This document shows, in pieces, positions 38,679-47,049 of a DNA stretch of 64,000 nt. The position numbers were made by a program, and so were the translations under genes. Positions within the stretch are counted from its first letter, which is position 1. Every line of letters begins with the position of its first letter. The stretch is from the NCBI RefSeq assembly GCF_001578775.1, contig NZ_KQ969062.1, positions 441,539-505,538 on the forward strand. The letters run 5' to 3'. The stretch comes from Streptococcus cristatus. Lineage in GTDB: Bacteria > Bacillota > Bacilli > Lactobacillales > Streptococcaceae. Under the pieces are notes generated by a model. It was not told the origin of the DNA, ran no database searches, and saw nothing but the letters and a program-made list of their open reading frames with translations.

Positions 38679-39743
38679 ATGCTAATTTTTCCGCTAATCA
38701 ATGACACATCGCGAAAGATCATTCATATTGATATGGATGCTTTTTTTGCTTCGGTCGAAGAGCGGGACAATCCTAAGTTAAAGGGGCATCCGGTCATCAT
38801 CGGCAGCGACCCACGCTTGACTGGCGGTCGTGGTGTCGTCTCCACCTGCAATTATGAGGCCAGAAAGTTCGGGGTTCATTCGGCTATGAGCTCCAAGGAA
38901 GCCTATGAGCGTTGCCCGCAGGGAATTTTCATCTCAGGGAATTACGAAAAATACCAAACAGTTGGCTTGCAGATCCGAGAGATTTTTAAACGCTATACGG
39001 ATAAAATTGAGCCCATGAGCATCGACGAGGCTTATCTGGATGTGACGGAGAATAAGCTAGGGCTTAAATCTGCGGTCAAGATAGCCAAGTTGATCCAGCA
39101 CGATATCTGGAATGAATTGCAGCTGACGGCTTCGGCAGGTGTTTCTTATAATAAGTTTCTGGCCAAGATTGCCAGTGATTATGAGAAACCGCACGGTCTG
39201 ACGGTTATTTTACCCGAAGAGGCAGAGGCTTTTTTGGCGTCTATGGACATTGCCAAATTTCATGGGGTGGGGAAGAAGAGTGTTGAGAAACTGCATGATA
39301 TGGGGGTCTATACTGGCGCAGATTTGCTCAAGATACCGGAAATGACCTTGATTGATAAGTTCGGCCGCTTTGGCTTTGATCTCTACCGGAAAGCGCGTGG
39401 CATCAGCGATAGTCCGGTCAAGTCCAATCGTATCCGCAAGTCTATCGGTAAGGAGCGAACCTATGCTAAATTGCTCCATGGCGAGGAGGATATAAAAAAA
39501 GAACTATCTCGCTTGGCAGCTAAGGTCGCTCTCAGCTTAGAGAAACACCAGAAAGCTGGCAAGACGGTTGTCCTCAAAATCCGCTATGCTGACTTTTCAA
39601 CCCTAACCAAAAGGAGGACCTTGGAGCAAGAAACGAAGGAAGTCGAAGTGATTGAGCGGGTTAGTCATGAAATCTATGACAGCCTGGAAGAGCAGCCGCG
39701 AGGCGTTCGCTTATTAGGACTGACAGTGACGGGGTTTGGATAA
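38679..39743 (+). CDS. dinB: DNA polymerase IV (Y-family translesion polymerase)
   Basis: 354 residues. Catalytic carboxylates in [13 protein letters not shown] and [11 protein letters not shown], helix-hairpin-helix about 180-215, little-finger domain 240-350. Error-prone bypass of lesions; monocistronic. Confidence 0.95.
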   Translation: MLIFPLINDTSRKIIHIDMDAFFASVEERDNPKLKGHPVIIGSDPRLTGGRGVVSTCNYEARKFGVHSAMSSKEAYERCPQGIFISGNYEKYQTVGLQIREIFKRYTDKIEPMSIDEAYLDVTENKLGLKSAVKIAKLIQHDIWNELQLTASAGVSYNKFLAKIASDYEKPHGLTVILPEEAEAFLASMDIAKFHGVGKKSVEKLHDMGVYTGADLLKIPEMTLIDKFGRFGFDLYRKARGISDSPVKSNRIRKSIGKERTYAKLLHGEEDIKKELSRLAAKVALSLEKHQKAGKTVVLKIRYADFSTLTKRRTLEQETKEVEVIERVSHEIYDSLEEQPRGVRLLGLTVTGFG

Positions 39744-39753
39744 GAATGTAAAA

Positions 39754-39790
39754 GAGTCTGGGACACAACTGTCTCAGACGCTATTTTTAT
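39754..39790 (+). terminator. Terminator of dinB
   Basis: GTCTGGGACA/TGTCTCAGAC hairpin followed by GCTATTTTTAT. The GTCTGGGACA arm resembles the first hairpin of the 175-bp repeats at 51098 and 54418. Confidence 0.75.
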
Positions 39791-39845
39791 AGGGAATATT
39801 TGATAAGGCACTCTGTAAACTTTTATGACAGCTTCAAAGGTAGAC

Positions 39846-42230
39846 CTAGGCATCTGTTTCTATTTGGTTGTCATTGTCAAATATACTGTGGATATCCTCC
39901 TCGGTCAGTCCGATTAGAGGATCGATTGTTAGGATATTTTCCTCCGTAAGGATATAGTTTTCCACAGGCGATTCGCTGTTATCCACAGGATTGTGGATAA
40001 TTTCTTGAGAGGGTTCTACATCTTCAAAGCGCTCAATCAGATAGGTTTTGCGAGCTGTTCCGGTATTTTTTACGGCGTAGTCAAAGGCTGACTTTTCCCC
40101 AAGTAGGATTAGTTTGCTCTTGGCTCGGGTAATAGCAGTGTAGACCAGATTGCGCTGGAGCATGCGGTGGCTGCTGCGGGTGATAGGCAGGATGACCACG
40201 GGAAACTCGCTACCTTGAGACTTGTGGATGCTCATGGCATAGGCTAGGCGAATTTTGTACCATTCGCTGCGCTGGTAGCTAATTTCATTGCCGTCAAAGT
40301 TGATGGTTAATTCGTCCTGCTTGGACTCGGTGTACTTAGCTGGGAGCAGGTTGACGATGTAGCCTAAGTCACCGTTAAAAACATTGCTTTCGGCATCATT
40401 GACCAAGTGGATAACCCTGTCTCCTTGTCGATATTGGCAATCGGGTGCTTCAAAGGTCAGCTGGTCTTTTTCCACAGGATTGATGAGATTTTGCATGAGG
40501 CTATTAATCTGGTCAATACCGGCCTGTCCGCGGTACATGGGAGCCAGCACTTGCACATCTTGAGCTGGGATGCCGCTGCGAATAGCTGCGCTGGCGATTC
40601 GTTCAATCATGGGCGGGATGTGTTCATTTCGAGCTTCAAAATAAGAACGATCCGCTTTTTTCTCAGTAAAATCTTCTGGTAGTAGTCCTTTTTGGATTTG
40701 ACTAGCCAGAGTGACAATGGTCGAATCTTGGCTCTGACGGTAAATTTTTTCCAGCTTGGTTTGGGGGATACTCGGTATTTGCAATAGGTCAGCTAATACC
40801 TGCCCAGGACTGACAGAGGGTAACTGCTCTGCATCCCCAACCAAGAGCAGTTTGGTATTGGTGGAGATATTGCTGAGGAGCTGATTGGCCAGCCAAGTGT
40901 CCACCATGGAGAACTCGTCCACGATGATAAAGTCAGCATCCAGATAATCATCCAAATGACTGGTATCATCATCTCCAGTCATACCGAGATGTCGGTGGAT
41001 CGTAGCGCTGGGTAGTCCAGTCAGTTCGTTCATACGGCGAGCAGCTCGACCAGTCGGAGCAGCAAGGAGAATGGGCAAATCTGCCTTCTTTTTCAAATCC
41101 AAGTCTCGAAGCTGGCTATAGACAGCGATGATACCATTGATGACGGTTGTTTTTCCTGTTCCTGGTCCACCAGTCAGGATGAAGACTTTTTGTGTAATGG
41201 CGTCGAAAATAGCCTGCTTCTGAATCTGATCATAGTGGATGCCTAGGTCATCTTCAGCTTGGCTGATGGCATCGAGGATTTTTTCGTTTTCAAAGCGATC
41301 CTGATGGCCTTTTTCCAAGAGGCGGACCAGATTGCTGCGGATACCTTCCTCGGCAAAGAAGAGGCTGTTTTCAAAAATCTTAGTCTCAACATTTTGGACT
41401 TTGTCTTCTTCAATCAGGTGAGCTAATTCATCGGCTACCAGACTAGGGTCTAGCTCTACTTGGCGCGAACTCTCCAGAAGATCAATCGTATGTGCCAATA
41501 GGTCTCTGGCTTCCAAATAGGTATCGCCAGTTTCCATGGATTGGGTCAGGAGGGTATGAATCAAGCCAGCCCGAAAACGCTCAGGGGCATCACTTTCAAT
41601 TCCCAACTGCTGGGCCAGCTGGTCAGCAATTTTAAAACCGATACCTTGGATATCTTCAACTAGTTGGTAGGGATAGTGCTCGACAATTTCCAGCGTTTCT
41701 TCCTTGTAGGTTTCCTGAATCTGAAAGGCTAGTTTGTTGGGAATGCCGTAGGCAGCCAGTTTGGCTAAGACCAGCTCTGTTCCATAGTTGAGTTGCAGTT
41801 TGGCCACAAAGGCTTCTCGGTTCTTGGCAGAAAGGCCAGCGATTTCTTTAAGTTTTTCTGGCTCAGCTAAAATCTTATCAATGGTTTCATCCCCATAGAG
41901 TTCCACAATTTTTTGAGCTGTCTTGACCCCGATGCCTTTAAAGTGGTCACTGGAAAAATATTTAACCAGCCCTTTGCTAGTCGGTTTTGCCCTCTCGTAG
42001 CGGGAAATTTTTAGCTGCTGTCCGTACTTTGGATGTTGGACTAGGTTGCCCCAAAATGTATAATCCTCGCCTTCGATAATATCGGCCATGGTTCCGGTCA
42101 CGATAATCTCAAAATCATCAAAATCTTCACAATCCGTGTCTTGGATATCCAAGAGGAGGATTCGAAAGAAATTGCTGGGATTTTCAAAAATGATGCGCTC
42201 AATAGTGCCTGAAAAATAAAATTCTGTCAT
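39846..42230 (-). CDS. recD2: RecD2-type SF1B DNA helicase
   Basis: 794 residues, the AddAB-independent RecD family of Firmicutes. N-terminal OB/HhH region (about 75-200), Walker A GGPGTGKTT, Walker B IIVDEFSMVD, and the C-terminal SF1 motif VIxIHKSQGSE-like (AMSIHKSQGSEFPVV). Unusual acidic C-terminal tail of about 50 residues. Role in repair of stalled forks inferred from the family. Confidence 0.93.
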   Translation of the reverse strand: MTEFYFSGTIERIIFENPSNFFRILLLDIQDTDCEDFDDFEIIVTGTMADIIEGEDYTFWGNLVQHPKYGQQLKISRYERAKPTSKGLVKYFSSDHFKGIGVKTAQKIVELYGDETIDKILAEPEKLKEIAGLSAKNREAFVAKLQLNYGTELVLAKLAAYGIPNKLAFQIQETYKEETLEIVEHYPYQLVEDIQGIGFKIADQLAQQLGIESDAPERFRAGLIHTLLTQSMETGDTYLEARDLLAHTIDLLESSRQVELDPSLVADELAHLIEEDKVQNVETKIFENSLFFAEEGIRSNLVRLLEKGHQDRFENEKILDAISQAEDDLGIHYDQIQKQAIFDAITQKVFILTGGPGTGKTTVINGIIAVYSQLRDLDLKKKADLPILLAAPTGRAARRMNELTGLPSATIHRHLGMTGDDDTSHLDDYLDADFIIVDEFSMVDTWLANQLLSNISTNTKLLLVGDAEQLPSVSPGQVLADLLQIPSIPQTKLEKIYRQSQDSTIVTLASQIQKGLLPEDFTEKKADRSYFEARNEHIPPMIERIASAAIRSGIPAQDVQVLAPMYRGQAGIDQINSLMQNLINPVEKDQLTFEAPDCQYRQGDRVIHLVNDAESNVFNGDLGYIVNLLPAKYTESKQDELTINFDGNEISYQRSEWYKIRLAYAMSIHKSQGSEFPVVILPITRSSHRMLQRNLVYTAITRAKSKLILLGEKSAFDYAVKNTGTARKTYLIERFEDVEPSQEIIHNPVDNSESPVENYILTEENILTIDPLIGLTEEDIHSIFDNDNQIETDA

Positions 42231-42246
42231 TGTTTATATATGCTCT

Positions 42247-42283
42247 TTAAAAAGCAAACCCAGCTGAGTAGTCAACTGAGTTT
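42247..42283 (-). terminator. Terminator after lepB
   Basis: On the minus strand AAACTCAG ... CTGGGTTT stem followed by GCTTTTT. Confidence 0.7.
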
Positions 42284-42305
42284 GGATGGAGTATACTCTT
42301 AAGTA

Positions 42306-42938
42306 TTAGTAAGTCTTGAAAGGTAGGATTGGCCAGATGCGGAATTTAGCTTCGCCTTGAATCTGACTGGATTTAAAGGCACCTACTTGACGGCTATCCT
42401 TGGACACGATGCGATCGTCACCTAAAAGCAGGTACTCATCATCTAGGAGTTTGATGGTAAAGACGGGGCTACCTTCCTTGTCCACGGTAAAGGCTTGGGC
42501 TTGAGAGGCCAGCTTGCGGAAGAAAGTTCCGTTGTCCGTGTAATCCTTGCCTACATAAGTAGATTGGAGCTTGTCTTTTTTGAATTTCTTGATGTATTCT
42601 GTTAAGTAAGATTCATCAGTTTTTTTACCATTGATATAAAGGGTGTCGTTTTCGTACTGAATGGTATCGCCCGGAAGACCAATCACTCGCTTGACGACTT
42701 CTTTCTTTTTGCCATCGTCATCCTTTTCAGAGGCTACGACAATATCGAAGCGATCAATGGACTGGTGTTTCAAAACCATCAGATACTCCCCATTGGCTAA
42801 GGTTGGGTCCATTGAGTGGCCGTCTACCTTGACAGGTGCCCAGAGCAGCCAGCGAGTGAGTAAGATAACAGAGATAATCAGGGTAAAGACTCCCCACTCC
42901 TTGAGGAAGGCACGGAAGTCAAAGCGTTTGTTTTTCAT
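42306..42938 (-). CDS. lepB: Signal peptidase I
   Basis: 210 residues. One N-terminal membrane span (about 16-34), then the extracytoplasmic protease domain with Ser42 (GHSMDPT) and general-base Lys83 (VVKRVIGLPGD) and the box GDDRIVSKDSR. Removes signal peptides of Sec-exported proteins. Three bases downstream of rnhC. Confidence 0.95.
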   Translation of the reverse strand: MKNKRFDFRAFLKEWGVFTLIISVILLTRWLLWAPVKVDGHSMDPTLANGEYLMVLKHQSIDRFDIVVASEKDDDGKKKEVVKRVIGLPGDTIQYENDTLYINGKKTDESYLTEYIKKFKKDKLQSTYVGKDYTDNGTFFRKLASQAQAFTVDKEGSPVFTIKLLDDEYLLLGDDRIVSKDSRQVGAFKSSQIQGEAKFRIWPILPFKTY

Positions 42939-42941
42939 AGT

Positions 42942-43826
42942 CTACCTTTCTAAGAGCTTTTTAGCTTTTTCTGTATTTTTAAAATGAAGTTTAGCAGTAT
43001 GCTGGAGGCCAGCCATTCCATAGGCTTGGAGGATTTGGCTAGCAACCTGGTCACTCTTGCTCCCAGCTCCACTCGGAAGGGTGTAGCCAAGTTCTTGACT
43101 TAAATTTTCCAGATTTTCCAGGAAGAGGTCACGGGCGATAATGGAGCTAACAGCGACAGCTAGAAACTTTCTTTCTGCTTTCTCAATGAGGCTAACAGGA
43201 TTTGGAAAATGATTTTTTTCATTTTGCAAGTATTTGTCATAATTCTGCTGACTGGTAAAGGCATCGATGACTATTTTTTCTGGTGTCAAACCTTTTTGTA
43301 ACAGCAGATAAATGGCTTGATTGTGAAGGGCCACCTTGACAGACACGGCATTGTAACCAGAGGCAATCACTTCGTTATACTTTTCTGGAGACAGGAGCAG
43401 AGTCTGATGTTGGATTTCTTTTTTCAGAATTGGTGCCAGCTGCCGAATCTTAAGGTCGGTCAAGGCCTTCGAATCGCCCACGCCCAACTTGCGCAAGAAA
43501 GTGTGTTGTTCTGGGCTGACGAAGGAAGCAACAACTGCTAAACCACCAAAGTAAGAGCCATTTCCGACCTCATCAGTACCAATAAGAGCAATATTCTGAG
43601 TAGTGTCGACTGTTTCTTCGACTTGGTGGCCGAAAAAAGCAGCATAATGCCTGGCTTTTTCTCCTTGGAAAAGAACCTTACCAGAAGTATAGATACTAAC
43701 AGTTGCCTGGTTTAATTTCAGTAAGTATTGGATATACTGATTTTTACTGGGCACAAGCTTGTCTTGATATTTCTGGACAAAAGCCTGAATTTCTTCTTGT
43801 TTAGGACTTAAAGTTATACTTTCCAT
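42942..43826 (-). CDS. rnhC: Ribonuclease HIII
   Basis: 294 residues. N-terminal TBP-like substrate-binding domain (about 1-85) and RNase HII-type catalytic domain with the acidic site in [14 protein letters not shown]. Removes RNA from RNA/DNA hybrids. The -10 TACAAT (minus strand, 43834-43839) ends only seven bases before the ATG, so its mRNA may have no leader. Confidence 0.94.
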   Translation of the reverse strand: MESITLSPKQEEIQAFVQKYQDKLVPSKNQYIQYLLKLNQATVSIYTSGKVLFQGEKARHYAAFFGHQVEETVDTTQNIALIGTDEVGNGSYFGGLAVVASFVSPEQHTFLRKLGVGDSKALTDLKIRQLAPILKKEIQHQTLLLSPEKYNEVIASGYNAVSVKVALHNQAIYLLLQKGLTPEKIVIDAFTSQQNYDKYLQNEKNHFPNPVSLIEKAERKFLAVAVSSIIARDLFLENLENLSQELGYTLPSGAGSKSDQVASQILQAYGMAGLQHTAKLHFKNTEKAKKLLER

Positions 43827-43916
43827 AGCCCCTATTGTACCATAAAATGAAACTAGGGAAAATGGGAAAAATAGGATATTTAAAAGATTATGAAAAAATT
43901 ACACATTTTTCTTCCC

Positions 43917-43963
43917 AACATGACATCAATGTCATGTTGAACCATATATGGTTGTTGTATAAT
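43917..43963 (+). promoter_or_regulatory. Bacteriocin promoter with ComR-type box
   Basis: Perfect inverted repeat with arms AACATGACAT and ATGTCATGTT two bases apart (43917-43938), matching the published ComR-box pattern AACA-n-GACA-N4-TGTC-n-TGTT. Its centre is about 42 bases before the expected start. Then a 14-bp palindrome AACCATATATGGTT (43940-43953) and TATAAT (43958-43963). The only -35 candidate, TTGAAC, is 15 bases away, fitting an activator-dependent promoter. The regulator is not in the window. Confidence 0.75.
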
Positions 43964-44051
43964 ATAGGTGTTGGGTCAATGTTTGAAAAAAACTGACCGC
44001 AAACAATATATTAACAAGGTTAAGAAGACCTTGTAAAAAAGGAGAACACAT

Positions 44052-44225
44052 ATGGAAAACTTTGCTATGATGGACAACCAATTTGCTGCGTTGACTGAAG
44101 AAGAAATGATGATGATCGACGGTGGATGGTCATTCTACGGTGTCCCTGTTGATATTTTCACAGTATCATTGGCTATTTTGGGTGGCTCATTGGTTTCAGG
44201 CTTCTTAGTAGGACTTTTTAGCTAA
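44052..44225 (+). CDS. Double-glycine bacteriocin-like peptide 1 (57 aa)
   Basis: Short gene behind AAAAAAGGAG. The 25-residue leader ends MMMIDGG and carries Phe-15, Leu-12, Met-7 and Ile-4 relative to the GG cut, the pattern recognised by ComA-type C39 peptidases. The predicted mature peptide (32 residues) starts WSFYGVPVD and ends in a hydrophobic Gly-rich segment with GxxxG-like spacing (LGGSLVSGFLVGLF), suggesting a membrane-active class II peptide. No homologue recalled. The two hairpins in its leader RNA (GGTCA/TGACC, ACAAGGT/ACCTTGT) are unexplained. Confidence 0.85.
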   Translation: MENFAMMDNQFAALTEEEMMMIDGGWSFYGVPVDIFTVSLAILGGSLVSGFLVGLFS

Positions 44226-44256
44226 TTAGTATTTCAAATAGAAGAAGGTGAATTTC

Positions 44257-44517
44257 ATGAACAAAGATTTTAAATCATTGGATCAAAAATTTATGCCACT
44301 TACTGAAGCTGAATTGGTTGAAGTAGAAGGTGGATGGGTCGGTGGTGACCTTGTACGTGCCGTATTTGATATCGGTCGTGAAGTTGGTCGCACTGTACGT
44401 GGACTTGCTGTTCGTGCATATGGTCGTATTCGTTCTAGAATTGGATCAGGATCTGGTTCTAGCAACGGTGGTGGCACTAACAACGGTGGTGGCGCAGACC
44501 AAGGAATTTTTAACTAA
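44257..44517 (+). CDS. Double-glycine peptide 2, Arg-rich with a Gly/Ser/Asn tail
   Basis: 86 residues from ATG 44257 (GAAGAAGG site eight bases upstream; an in-frame GTG at 44248 is within that site). Leader of 26 residues ends LVEVEGG with Phe-15, Leu-12, Leu-7, Val-4. The mature 60-mer has eight Arg, no Lys, net positive, in an amphipathic stretch, then a low-complexity tail (GSGSGSSNGGGTNNGGG). Unusual for a class II bacteriocin; it could instead be a signal or a two-peptide partner of peptide 1. 31 bases after peptide 1, same transcript. Confidence 0.8.
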   Translation: MNKDFKSLDQKFMPLTEAELVEVEGGWVGGDLVRAVFDIGREVGRTVRGLAVRAYGRIRSRIGSGSGSSNGGGTNNGGGADQGIFN

Positions 44518-44537
44518 TATTTTTTGTTTCGACATAG

Positions 44538-44575
44538 AGCCTCTTGTTCGTCTTGATTGGGACAAGAGGCTTTTT
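44538..44575 (+). terminator. Terminator after the peptide genes
   Basis: GCCTCTTGT/ACAAGAGGC stem followed by TTTTT. It separates the abundant peptide mRNA from comAB. Confidence 0.9.
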
Positions 44576-44710
44576 AGTGTAGAATGGTCTGATAAAGTTA
44601 CTTTATGTCTGTTTTTTAAGTAATTTTATGTTTACATGGAGTAAAACGACTGATACCATTGGAAAAATACGCCATATTAGTGTATGATAGAGATATCTAT
44701 TTTTTGCTCG

Positions 44711-44802
44711 TTGTGAAAGTTTTCTTCCTAATTTATACTTGTTTTTTTGCTAGAGAGAACCGCTATGGATAAAGTTGACAAGCAGTTTTTATTGAATAGT
44801 AT
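44711..44802 (+). promoter_or_regulatory. Two candidate promoters before comA
   Basis: TTGTGA (44711-44716), 17 bases, TATACT (44734-44739); and TTGACA (44775-44780), 16 bases, TAGTAT (44797-44802). I looked for a ComE-type direct repeat and for a second ComR box here and found neither. Confidence 0.6.
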
Positions 44803-44823
44803 GTTTACTAATTAGGAGTTTTT

Positions 44824-44871
44824 ATGCGAGGGTCGTTCTCCATAAAAGCAAATTTACACTTTTGTGAATAA
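44824..44871 (+). CDS. Possible 15-residue peptide upstream of comA
   Basis: MRGSFSIKANLHFCE then stop, with AGGAG (44814-44818) five bases before the ATG and ending ten bases before comA. It could be a leader peptide coupling translation to comA. A second frame (44765-44815, MDKVDKQFLLNSMFTN) has no good ribosome site. Neither resembles ComS or SHP pheromones closely. Confidence 0.35.
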   Translation: MRGSFSIKANLHFCE

Positions 44872-44881
44872 AGGAGTTTGT

Positions 44882-47035
44882 ATGAGATTTACAAAGCGTC
44901 ATTATAGGGCTCAAGTTGACGCGAGAGATTGTGGTGTAGCAGCGCTAGCCATGATATATGGCTATTATGGTTCCTATTATTCTTTGGCTAGTTTGCGTGA
45001 AATGGCCAAGACAACTTTAAGAGGAACAACTGCTTTTGGGCTAGTGAAGGTTTCGGAAGAGTTAGGTTTTGAAACACGAGCCTTTAAAGCAGATATGTCT
45101 TTATTTGATATGAAGGGCATCGTTTATCCTTTTATCGCCCATGTTATCAAAGATAAGAAATTGCTTCACTATTATGTTGTGACTGGGCACGATAAACATT
45201 CGGTTTATATTGCGGATCCAGATCCGGCTGTTAAAATGACCAAACTTTCTAAGGAACAGTTTGCGCAAGAGTGGACAGGTGTCTCTATTTTCATCGCCCC
45301 AGCGCCAGAATATAGACCACACAAGGAAAAGAAAAACGGTCTCTGGTCTTTTGTTCCAATTTTAATGAAACAAAAGGGACTGATTGCCAATATCGTTATC
45401 GCAACGATGCTGGTGACGATCATCAATATCGTGGGCTCTTACTACATGCAGGGGATTATTGATACTTACGTACCGAATCAGATGAGGAATACCTTAGGGA
45501 TCATTTCTCTCGGTCTAATAGTCGTCTACATTTTGCAACAGGTTCTAACTTATGCTCAGAGCTATCTGCTTCTCATCTTGGGCCAACGTCTTTCGATTGA
45601 TGTGATTTTGTCCTATATCAAGCATGTCTTTCATCTGCCCATGTCTTTTTTTGCGACGAGAAGGACAGGGGAAATCGTATCGCGCTTCAACGATGCCAAT
45701 AGTATCATTGATGCCTTGGCTAGTACTATTCTGTCCATCTTTTTGGATGTCTCTATCGTTGTCGTTATGGCAATTGTTTTGTTCTCGCAAAATTTCTATT
45801 TGTTCTTCATCAGTTTGCTCTCGCTGCCAATCTATATCGTCGTGATTTTTGCTTTCATGAAGCCATTTGAAAAAATGAATCGCGATACGATGGAATCTAA
45901 TGCCATTTTGTCTTCTTCTATTATCGAAGATATCAATGGTATTGAGACGATCAAATCCTTGACAAGTGAAGATTTCCGCTATCAAAAGATTGATAGAGAA
46001 TTTGTTGACTATCTGAAGAAATCATTTGCCTATAGTCGGATGGAAAACATCCAAATCGGCTTGAAGAAGACGGCTCAGCTCTTGCTGAATGTTGCAATCC
46101 TTTGGATGGGAGCCCTTTTGGTTATGGACAATAAAATGACCTTGGGGCAATTGATTACTTATAATACTTTGCTGGTTTATTTCACAAATCCGCTGGAAAA
46201 CATTATCAATTTACAAACCAAGCTTCAGACTGCACAAGTTGCCAATAATCGCTTGAACGAGGTTTATCTGGTTGACTCTGAATTTATGGATAAAAAAGCG
46301 ATCCGTGATTTGAGCATGACCAAGGGCGACATTGAGTTGAAAAATGTCAGCTACAAGTATGGCTATGGACGAAACGTTCTGTCAGATATTAATTTGACCA
46401 TTGAAAGAGGCAGCAAGGTGGCCTTTGTAGGAATTTCTGGTTCTGGAAAGACGACTCTTGCTAAGATGATCGTGAACTTTTACGATCCAAACGAGGGAGA
46501 AATTCTGGTTAATAATATCAACCTCAATCAGATTGATAAGCATGTCTTGCGCCGTCATATCAATTACTTGCCGCAACAGCCTTATGTCTTTAATGGGACC
46601 ATCTTAGAGAATGTTCTCCTAGGTGCCAAGCCTGGAACGACTCAGAAAGAAATCATTCGGGCGTTGGAAATTGCAGAAATCCGTGAAGATATTGAACGGA
46701 TGCCTTTGAATTACCAAACAGAATTGACATCGGATGGTTCAGGAATTTCAGGTGGTCAGCGTCAGCGCTTGGCCTTGGCTCGGGCTCTTTTGACCGATGC
46801 TCCTGTTTTGATCCTTGATGAGGCGACCAGCAATCTGGATATCTTGACAGAGAAAAAGATTATTGACAACCTTTTGGAGTTGGACAAGACCATCATTTTC
46901 ATTGCCCATCGATTGACTATTGCGGAGCGATCTGAAAAAGTGGTTGTTCTGGACAAGGGTGAAATCGTGGAGCAAGGAACGCATGAAGAGTTGGTTGCTC
47001 AGGATGGCTTCTATGCTCATCTGGTGAATAGTTAG
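44882..47035 (+). CDS. comA: ComA, C39-peptidase ABC exporter for double-glycine peptides
   Basis: 717 residues, the exact length of pneumococcal ComA and very similar throughout. N-terminal C39 cysteine protease (Cys in VDARDCGVAALAM, His in LLHYYVVTGHD, Asp in IADPDP), six-span membrane domain (about 160-440), and ATPase with Walker A GISGSGKTT, signature ISGGQRQRLALA, Walker B VLILDEATS. Cleaves after GG while exporting the two peptides next door and possibly the competence peptide. Start 44882 follows AAAGGAG. Confidence 0.94.
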   Translation: MRFTKRHYRAQVDARDCGVAALAMIYGYYGSYYSLASLREMAKTTLRGTTAFGLVKVSEELGFETRAFKADMSLFDMKGIVYPFIAHVIKDKKLLHYYVVTGHDKHSVYIADPDPAVKMTKLSKEQFAQEWTGVSIFIAPAPEYRPHKEKKNGLWSFVPILMKQKGLIANIVIATMLVTIINIVGSYYMQGIIDTYVPNQMRNTLGIISLGLIVVYILQQVLTYAQSYLLLILGQRLSIDVILSYIKHVFHLPMSFFATRRTGEIVSRFNDANSIIDALASTILSIFLDVSIVVVMAIVLFSQNFYLFFISLLSLPIYIVVIFAFMKPFEKMNRDTMESNAILSSSIIEDINGIETIKSLTSEDFRYQKIDREFVDYLKKSFAYSRMENIQIGLKKTAQLLLNVAILWMGALLVMDNKMTLGQLITYNTLLVYFTNPLENIINLQTKLQTAQVANNRLNEVYLVDSEFMDKKAIRDLSMTKGDIELKNVSYKYGYGRNVLSDINLTIERGSKVAFVGISGSGKTTLAKMIVNFYDPNEGEILVNNINLNQIDKHVLRRHINYLPQQPYVFNGTILENVLLGAKPGTTQKEIIRALEIAEIREDIERMPLNYQTELTSDGSGISGGQRQRLALARALLTDAPVLILDEATSNLDILTEKKIIDNLLELDKTIIFIAHRLTIAERSEKVVVLDKGEIVEQGTHEELVAQDGFYAHLVNS

Positions 47036-47049
47036 AAAGGAGAAAGAAG

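Noticed and set aside
43940-43953. Palindrome AACCATATATGGTT considered as a second regulator box
   Set aside because: AT-rich, short, and between box and -10; could be chance. Kept only as a note in the promoter entry.
44576-44881. Search for a ComE-type direct repeat before comA
   Set aside because: No pair of ACAnTTnAG-like repeats at the right spacing was seen.
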